Program-made: the position numbers and the translations under genes
Notes under the pieces: model-generated
Told to the model about the DNA's origin: nothing
Database searches by the model: none
Seen by the model: only the letters and a program-made list of their open reading frames with translations
NCBI GenBank assembly: GCA_025351615.1
Contig: JANXVP010000005.1
Span: forward strand, 1 to 5,208
Origin: Ramlibacter sp.
Lineage (GTDB): Bacteria > Pseudomonadota > Gammaproteobacteria > Burkholderiales > Burkholderiaceae_C
DNA: 5,208 nucleotides
Direction of reading: 5' to 3'
In this document: one piece after another, positions 1 to 5,208 of the stretch
Layout of the letters: each line of letters opens with the position of its first letter
Position numbering within the stretch: the first letter of the stretch is position 1

Positions 1-837
1 GGGCCCGAGCTTGATTGCCTGCGCTGGCGACACCCCGCCGGTGGTGACGTGGATCGCCGCGCAACCGCGCTGCCCCAGGGCCTTCTACAATTCCACCGTG
101 CCTTCGATGTCCCAGCCGCCAGGCACCCAGTCGGTGGCGGAAATGCGTGCCCAGACCGGCCGCTGCGCCGGAAACGCGGCGCGCACCGCATCGAACACCT
201 CCAGCGGGAAGCGCATCCGGTTCTCCATGCTGCCGCCGTACGCATCCTGGCGCTTGTTGGCCAGCGGTGACAAAAACTGATGCAGCAGGTACCCGTGCGC
301 CGCATGCAGCTCGAGTCCCTCGAAGCCCAGCCGAGCCGCCCGCCGAGCGGTGGCGACGAAATCCTCTCGCACCTTCCGCATCCCGGCGGTGTCGAGTGCG
401 TGCGGCGCGTCTTCGGACTCCGAATGCGGCACCGGCGAAGGTGCCTGCGTCTTCCAGCCGTCCGACTCGTCGGGCCGGATCTGCGCGCCGCCCTGCCAGG
501 GTGCACGACTCGACGCCTTGCGGCCCGCATGGCTGATCTGGATCGCCAGCGCCATGGGCGAATGGGCCCGGATTGCCGCCAGGATGCGGGCCAAACCCGC
601 TTCGTTGGCATCGCTGTACAGGCCCAGGTCCTGCGGTGAGATGCGTCCTTCGGGCGAGACCGCCGTTGCCTCCAGAATCATCAAGCCGGCGCCGGACAGT
701 GCCAGGTGGCCCAGGTGAATCGTATGCCAGTCGCCGGGCGTTCCGTCCGCTGCGGAGTATTGGCACATGGGAGCGATGACGATGCGGTTGGGCAAGGCCA
801 GCGGGCCGAGTTGCCAGGGACTGAAAAGATGGCTCAT
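1..837 (-). pseudogene. Old Yellow Enzyme family NADH:flavin oxidoreductase (YqjM-like), partial, interrupted by an in-frame TAG
   Basis: FMN-dependent ene-reductase of the YqjM/OYE class, a cytosolic TIM-barrel enzyme that reduces activated C=C bonds with NAD(P)H. Counting from the ATG at 837-835, family landmarks appear in order: PNRIVIAPMCQYSAADG (residues 16-32, with the YqjM-type Cys25 and Tyr27), HAGRK (103-107), ELHAAHGYLLHQFLSPLAN (176-194, with the substrate-binding pair His178/His181 and Tyr183), YGGSMENRMRF (200-210) and ATDWVPGGWDIEGTVEL (234-250). Codon 251 is TAG (85-87). Beyond it the same frame stays open to the window edge and still reads like the family (KALGQRGCAAIHVTTGGVSP), so the stop interrupts a longer gene. 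About 90 C-terminal residues of a roughly 370-residue family protein would lie off the left edge. The start was chosen because MSHLFSPW fits the usual N-terminus; its Shine-Dalgarno is poor, and an in-frame ATG at 885-883 is an alternative. The gene could be a true pseudogene, or intact if the stop is a sequencing error. Confidence 0.85.
85..87 (-). other. Premature in-frame stop codon (TAG) in the oxidoreductase
   Basis: On the minus strand the frame reads ...GTVEL, TAG, KALGQRG... with no shift before or after. A single base change (for example TCG to TAG, Ser to stop) explains it, and a Ser-Lys-Ala-Leu stretch would suit the family at this point. The stop removes the last part of the TIM barrel, including the C-terminal region expected to hold FMN phosphate-binding loops, so the 250-residue product would probably not be functional. 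Confidence 0.8.
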
Positions 838-883
838 GGGGATGCCTGTGGCGTGGTTTTGCGGGGTGCCTTGCGTTGTCGCC

Positions 884-893
884 ATGCTAGCAT
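884..893. promoter_or_regulatory. 10-bp perfect palindrome in the divergent intergenic region; possible bidirectional extended -10 or operator
   Basis: ATGCTAGCAT is its own reverse complement and lies between the divergently transcribed oxidoreductase (start 837) and DUF1028 gene (start 967). On each strand it contains TGCTAGCAT, which matches an extended -10 pattern (TGn followed by TAnnAT). Used as a promoter, it would give leaders of roughly 40 nt leftward and 67 nt rightward. I see no convincing -35 hexamer at the proper distance on either strand. It may equally be an operator half or a chance palindrome. Confidence 0.3.
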
Positions 894-954
894 CGGCCCG
901 GTTTCTTGCTTCGAGGTCGCCGGTGGGCGGAGAGCCCGGGGAAGCCTTGAACAT

Positions 955-959
955 GAGGA
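955..959 (+). promoter_or_regulatory. Ribosome binding site of the DUF1028 gene
   Basis: GAGGA lies 7 nt before the ATG at 967. It decides the start: the frame stays open upstream to 706, but that extension runs antisense through the oxidoreductase, and the DUF1028 similarity begins exactly at the ATG at 967. Confidence 0.7.
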
Positions 960-966
960 TGGTGCG

Positions 967-1683
967 ATGACGTGGTCGATCCTGGCACGGGACGAAGATG
1001 GAGTTTTCGGCGTGGCGATCGCCAGCCGCTTCTTCGCCGTCGGCGCCTTGTGCGTCCACACCCGGCGCGCAGTCGGTGCGCTCAGCACCCAGGCTCTGAT
1101 GAACCCGCTTTACGGGCCTGCGGGCATGGCGCAACTTGCCGCAGGCCAATCCGCCCGGCAAGTCGTGGACGCATTGACCAGCGTGGATGAAGGACGCGAC
1201 CAGCGCCAACTTCACCTGTTGTCAGCAAGCGGCAAGCCGGCGGCCCATACCGGTTCCGCCTGTGTCGACTGGTGCGGCCACCTGCTCTTTCCCGATTTCA
1301 GCGTCGCTGGCAACATGCTGGCGGGACCGCAAGTCATCGCAGCCACGGCACAGGCTTTCCAGCAATCACAGGGCCGTCTGCTGGCCGAACGGCTGCTCGC
1401 GGCCATGGCCGCTGGCGAAGCGGTGGGTGGTGACAAACGCGGCAAGCAGGCCGCCGCATTGCGCATCCATGGCGACGAGGAGTATCCGCAGCTCGACATC
1501 CGTGTCGATGATCACGAGGAGCCGATCGTGGAGCTCGCGCGCCTCTACCAGAAGAGTCTGGAGCGCTACCAGCCCTTCATGGCGTGCCTGCCTGGGCGCC
1601 ACAACCCGACGGGCCTCACCGACCGGACCCAGATCGAGGCGCGGATCGACAGCTTCCATGCGCAACGCGGAGGCGGGCGCTGA
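967..1683 (+). CDS. DUF1028 family protein, putative Ntn-hydrolase-fold enzyme
   Basis: A 238-residue cytosolic protein of the DUF1028 family. The family has no established reaction; from family knowledge it is grouped with the N-terminal-nucleophile hydrolase fold. Conserved-looking blocks are MTWSILARD (1-9), [12 protein letters not shown] (16-27), [13 protein letters not shown] (41-53), HTGSAC (94-99), AGNMLAGP (114-121), [16 protein letters not shown] (150-165) and DIRVDDH (177-183). No signal peptide or membrane segment is visible, and the length is normal for the family. Thr2 follows the initiator Met, which Met aminopeptidase would normally remove, so Thr could become an N-terminal nucleophile; this is inference. 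It is the first gene of the apparent operon, and its TGA overlaps the ATG of the next gene by one base, suggesting translational coupling. The context implies a role in processing or sensing the imported peptide-like compound. Family assignment is secure; function is unknown. Confidence 0.92.
   Translation: MTWSILARDEDGVFGVAIASRFFAVGALCVHTRRAVGALSTQALMNPLYGPAGMAQLAAGQSARQVVDALTSVDEGRDQRQLHLLSASGKPAAHTGSACVDWCGHLLFPDFSVAGNMLAGPQVIAATAQAFQQSQGRLLAERLLAAMAAGEAVGGDKRGKQAAALRIHGDEEYPQLDIRVDDHEEPIVELARLYQKSLERYQPFMACLPGRHNPTGLTDRTQIEARIDSFHAQRGGGR
1669..1673 (+). promoter_or_regulatory. Ribosome binding site of the first ABC ATPase gene, inside the end of the DUF1028 gene
   Basis: GGAGG lies 9 nt before the ATG at 1683, within the last codons of the DUF1028 gene. 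It supports the 1683 start over the longer open frame that reaches back to 1584. Confidence 0.65.
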
Positions 1684-2689
1684 TGGCTTTGCTCGAGGTC
1701 GTCGACCTGCGCACCCATTTCAGGACCGATGACGGCGAGTTTCCCGCCGTCGATGGCGTGAGCTTTTCCGTCGATGCCGGGCGCACGCTAGCGATCGTCG
1801 GCGAATCGGGCTGCGGCAAGAGCGTGACGTCGCTGTCGATCATGGGCCTCGTTCCCAACCCGCCGGGATCCATCCGCGGCGGCTCGATCCGTTTCGAAGG
1901 CCGCGAACTGGTGGGGGCTTCGGCGCGCGATATGCAGGACCTGCGCGGCAACGGCATGGCGATGATCTTCCAGGAACCGATGTCCTCGCTCAACCCGGCG
2001 TTCACCATCGGCGAGCAGATCGTCGAAGGGCTGCTGCGGCACCGCCGCATCACGCGCGCCCAGGCGGTCGAGCAGGCCCTCGACGCCTTGCGCAAAGTGC
2101 GCATCCCCGCGCCCGAGCAGCGTTTCCACGACTATCCGCACAAGCTCTCCGGCGGCATGCGGCAACGCGCGATGATCGCCATGGCGCTGGCCTGCGAACC
2201 ACGCCTGCTGATCGCCGACGAACCGACAACCGCGCTGGACGTGACGATCCAGGCCCAGATCCTGGAGCTGATACGCACGCTGCAGAGCGAAACCGGCACC
2301 GCAGTGATCCTGATCACGCACGACCTGGGCGTGGTTGCCGAAGTGGCGGACGAAGTGGTCGTGATGTATTCAGGCCGCGTCGTCGAACGGGCCCCCGTCC
2401 TCGAGCTGTTCGAGCAGCCGCAGCATCCCTACACAGTCGGCCTGCTGGGATCGATTCCGCGCCTGGACGTGGAGCGGATCCGGCTGGCCTCGATCGAGGG
2501 CCAGGTGCCGAGTCCGCTGCGCCGGCCGGCCGGCTGCAAGTTCGCCGACCGCTGCCCGTTCGTGATCGCAAGATGCCGAGCCGACGATCCGCCACTGCTG
2601 GAAGTTGGACCGCAGCATCTGTCCGCATGCTGGCGCGCTCCGCTCGATCCCGGTGAGTTGCTGCCAGGCGCGCGCGAGGCAGTGGCGGC

Positions 2690-2693
<4 letters not shown>
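1683..2693 (+). CDS. Peptide-type ABC transporter ATP-binding protein, OppD/DppD family
   Basis: A 336-residue cytoplasmic ATPase, one of two that drive import through a cluster C (dipeptide/oligopeptide/nickel) permease. The nucleotide-binding domain shows Walker A GESGCGKS (40-47), Q-loop Gln97 in [10 protein letters not shown], signature LSGGMRQR (155-162), Walker B LLIADE (175-180, catalytic Glu180), D-loop TALD (183-186) and switch His213. The C-terminal oligopeptide-transporter extension follows (HPYT near 248-251, then [13 protein letters not shown]). Four tail cysteines (285, 291, 298, 316) are spaced like those that hold a [4Fe-4S] cluster in DppD-type proteins; cluster binding here is inferred. 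All catalytic motifs are intact and the length is typical. It starts on the last base of the DUF1028 stop codon and overlaps the next ATPase gene by 4 bases. Membership of the OppD/DppD group is sure; dipeptide, glutathione, opine or other specificity is not determinable, so no symbol is given. Confidence 0.95.
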
Positions 2694-3766
<1,073 letters not shown>

Positions 3767-3791
3767 GGCCAGCTCTGTTTTCGCATCCCCC

Positions 3792-3797
3792 AAGGAG
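3792..3797 (+). promoter_or_regulatory. Strong ribosome binding site of the solute-binding protein gene
   Basis: AAGGAG lies 6 nt before the ATG at 3804 and is the best Shine-Dalgarno in the window. It sits in the 37-base gap after the OppF/DppF-type gene (3767-3803). I see no terminator hairpin in this gap, so the gene is probably transcribed with the operon but translated more strongly, as expected for a binding protein needed in excess over its ATPases. Confidence 0.8.
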
Positions 3798-3803
3798 AAT
3801 CAT

Positions 3804-5208
3804 ATGCAACTTCAACGAATCATCCTGCCGCTGCTGCTGGGCGTCGGCGCGCTGACTGCGCAGGCCCAGACCCTGCGCATCGGCCTCGCCGAAGATCCGG
3901 ACGTGCTGGATCCGACGCTGGCGCGCAGCTTCGTCGGCCGGGTGGTATTCGCCGCGCTGTGCGACAAGCTGGTCGACATCGACGAAAAGCTGAACATCGT
4001 GCCGCAGCTGGCCACCAGCTACGAGTGGTCGGCCGACAACAAGGCGCTGACCATGAAGCTGCGCCAGGGCGTCACTTTCCACGACGGCGAAAAGTTCGAC
4101 GCCGCGGCCGTGAAGTTCAACATCGAACGCCACAAAACCATGCCGGGCTCCAACCGCCGCGGCGAGCTGGCTCCGGTCGCCAGCGTGGACGTGGTCGACC
4201 CGTCCACCGTCCGCCTGAACCTGTCGGCACCGTTTTCGCCGCTGCTGGCACAGCTGGCGGACCGCGCCGGCATGATGGTCTCGCCCAAGGCGGCGCAGGC
4301 GGCCGGCGACAAGTTCGGCTCGCACCCGGTATGCTCCGGGCCCTTCAAGTTCGTCGAGCGTGTGGCGCAGGACCGGATGGTGTTCGAGCGTTACGCCAAC
4401 TACTGGAACAAGGGCGCGATCCATTTCGACAAGGTGATCTACACCCCGATCCCGGATGCGACGGTGCGTCTGGCCAACCTGAAGTCGGGCCAGCTCGACT
4501 TCATCGAGCGGGTGGCGTCCAGCGACATGGAGAAGATTCGCACCGACAAGAAGCTCAAGACCTCGCGCATCACCGAGATCGGCTACCAGGGCATCACCAT
4601 CAACGTCGGCAAGAGCGAGCAGGCCAAGAAGAATCCGCTTGGGCGCGACGCCCGTGTGCGCGAGGCCTTCGAGCTGTCGCTGGACCGGCAGGGACTGGTG
4701 CAGGTGGTGATGGACAACGAGGCCATCGCCGGCAACCAGTGGGTCGCGCCAGGCAATCCGTTCTACGCGAAAAACATGCCCATTCCCAAGCGCGACATCG
4801 CCCGCGCCAAGGCGCTGCTGAAGGAAGCGGGCGTGCCCAACCCGAGCTTCACGCTGGTTGCGCCGACCACCTCCGATGCGCAGCGGATCGCGCTGGTGAT
4901 TCAGGCGATGACGCGCGAGGCCGGGTTCGACGTCAAGATCCAGGCCGCCGAATTCGCTACGTCGCTGGACATGGCCGACAAGGGCAATTTCGAGGCTTAT
5001 GTGCTTGCCTGGAGCGGCCGTGCCGACCCGGATGGCAACCTGTTCAGCTTCGACGCCTGCAAGCAGCCGCTCAACTACGCCGGCTACTGCGATGCCGACA
5101 CCGACGCGCTGCTGAACCAGTCGCGCGCCCTGCGCGAACCGGGCGAACGCAAAAAGGTGTTCGAGAAGGTCGCGGCCAAGGTGCTCAAGGAACGGCCGAT
5201 CGTCTACC
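3804..5208 (+). CDS. ABC transporter periplasmic solute-binding protein, family 5 (peptide/nickel/opine type), C-terminus cut by the window
   Basis: Periplasmic binding protein of the SBP_bac_5 (cluster C) family, which captures peptides or related solutes for the importer. 468 residues are visible with no stop; family members are about 500-540, so only a short C-terminal piece is missing. A Sec signal peptide is clear: Arg5, hydrophobic core 6-18, AQA at 19-21 with likely cleavage before Gln22; there is no lipobox cysteine. The mature start TLRIGLAEDPDVLDPTLA and the family signature region (82-109, LTMKLRQGVTFHDGEKFDA...) are typical, followed by CSGPFKF (177-183) and AWSGRADPDGN (402-412). 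Cys419 and Cys429 resemble the closely spaced C-terminal disulfide of DppA; Cys53 and Cys177 might form another. It follows the two ATPase genes, so the permease genes, absent here, are expected downstream. Substrate unknown: dipeptide, glutathione-like or opine compounds are all possible. Confidence 0.93.
   Translation, partial: MQLQRIILPLLLGVGALTAQAQTLRIGLAEDPDVLDPTLARSFVGRVVFAALCDKLVDIDEKLNIVPQLATSYEWSADNKALTMKLRQGVTFHDGEKFDAAAVKFNIERHKTMPGSNRRGELAPVASVDVVDPSTVRLNLSAPFSPLLAQLADRAGMMVSPKAAQAAGDKFGSHPVCSGPFKFVERVAQDRMVFERYANYWNKGAIHFDKVIYTPIPDATVRLANLKSGQLDFIERVASSDMEKIRTDKKLKTSRITEIGYQGITINVGKSEQAKKNPLGRDARVREAFELSLDRQGLVQVVMDNEAIAGNQWVAPGNPFYAKNMPIPKRDIARAKALLKEAGVPNPSFTLVAPTTSDAQRIALVIQAMTREAGFDVKIQAAEFATSLDMADKGNFEAYVLAWSGRADPDGNLFSFDACKQPLNYAGYCDADTDALLNQSRALREPGERKKVFEKVAAKVLKERPIVY

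Noticed and set aside
706..966. In-frame upstream extension of the DUF1028 frame (start at 706)
   Set aside because: It runs antisense through the 5' part of the oxidoreductase, shows no family-like sequence, and the good ribosome binding site and family N-terminus are at 967.
838..1215. In-frame upstream extension of the oxidoreductase frame (start at 1215)
   Set aside because: The extra 126 residues overlap the DUF1028 gene on the other strand and do not resemble an OYE N-terminus; the family starts at MSHLFSPW (837).
1584..1682. Longer start for the first ABC ATPase
   Set aside because: The extension lies inside the DUF1028 gene in another frame; the family N-terminus and ribosome binding site support 1683.

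Overview
The window is GC-rich, densely coded DNA. The gene content, the style of the proteins and the order of the transporter genes suggest a betaproteobacterium, probably of the Burkholderiales (Bordetella/Achromobacter/Burkholderia-like). This placement is inferred from gene style only, because there is no rRNA or other phylogenetic marker.

Layout. On the minus strand, from about 837 down to the left edge, lies an Old Yellow Enzyme of the YqjM type (NADH:flavin oxidoreductase). It runs off the window and carries an in-frame TAG at 85-87; the family-like reading frame resumes directly after that stop. A divergent intergenic region (838-966) follows, with a perfect 10-bp palindrome at 884-893. 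From 967 to the right edge, all genes lie on the plus strand and look like one operon: a DUF1028 protein (967-1683), an OppD/DppD-type ABC ATPase (1683-2693), an OppF/DppF-type ABC ATPase (2690-3766) and a secreted family-5 (cluster C) solute-binding protein (3804 to beyond 5208). The first three genes overlap by 1 and 4 bases. The fourth starts after a 37-base gap with a strong Shine-Dalgarno sequence.

How the genes work together. The binding protein should capture a peptide-like solute in the periplasm. The two ATPases should power its import through a permease pair that is not in the window and presumably lies downstream. The DUF1028 protein, placed first in the operon, is a natural candidate for an enzyme acting on the imported compound. 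A gene of the Ntn-hydrolase type heading an ATPase-first peptide importer recalls the E. coli iaaA-gsiABCD operon for glutathione import. The substrate cannot be read from the sequence.

Most of this is a conventional peptide-type ABC importer. The points most worth a second look are the uncharacterised DUF1028 gene heading the operon, the interrupted oxidoreductase, the four-cysteine motif in the tails of both ATPases, and the palindromic element between the divergent genes.
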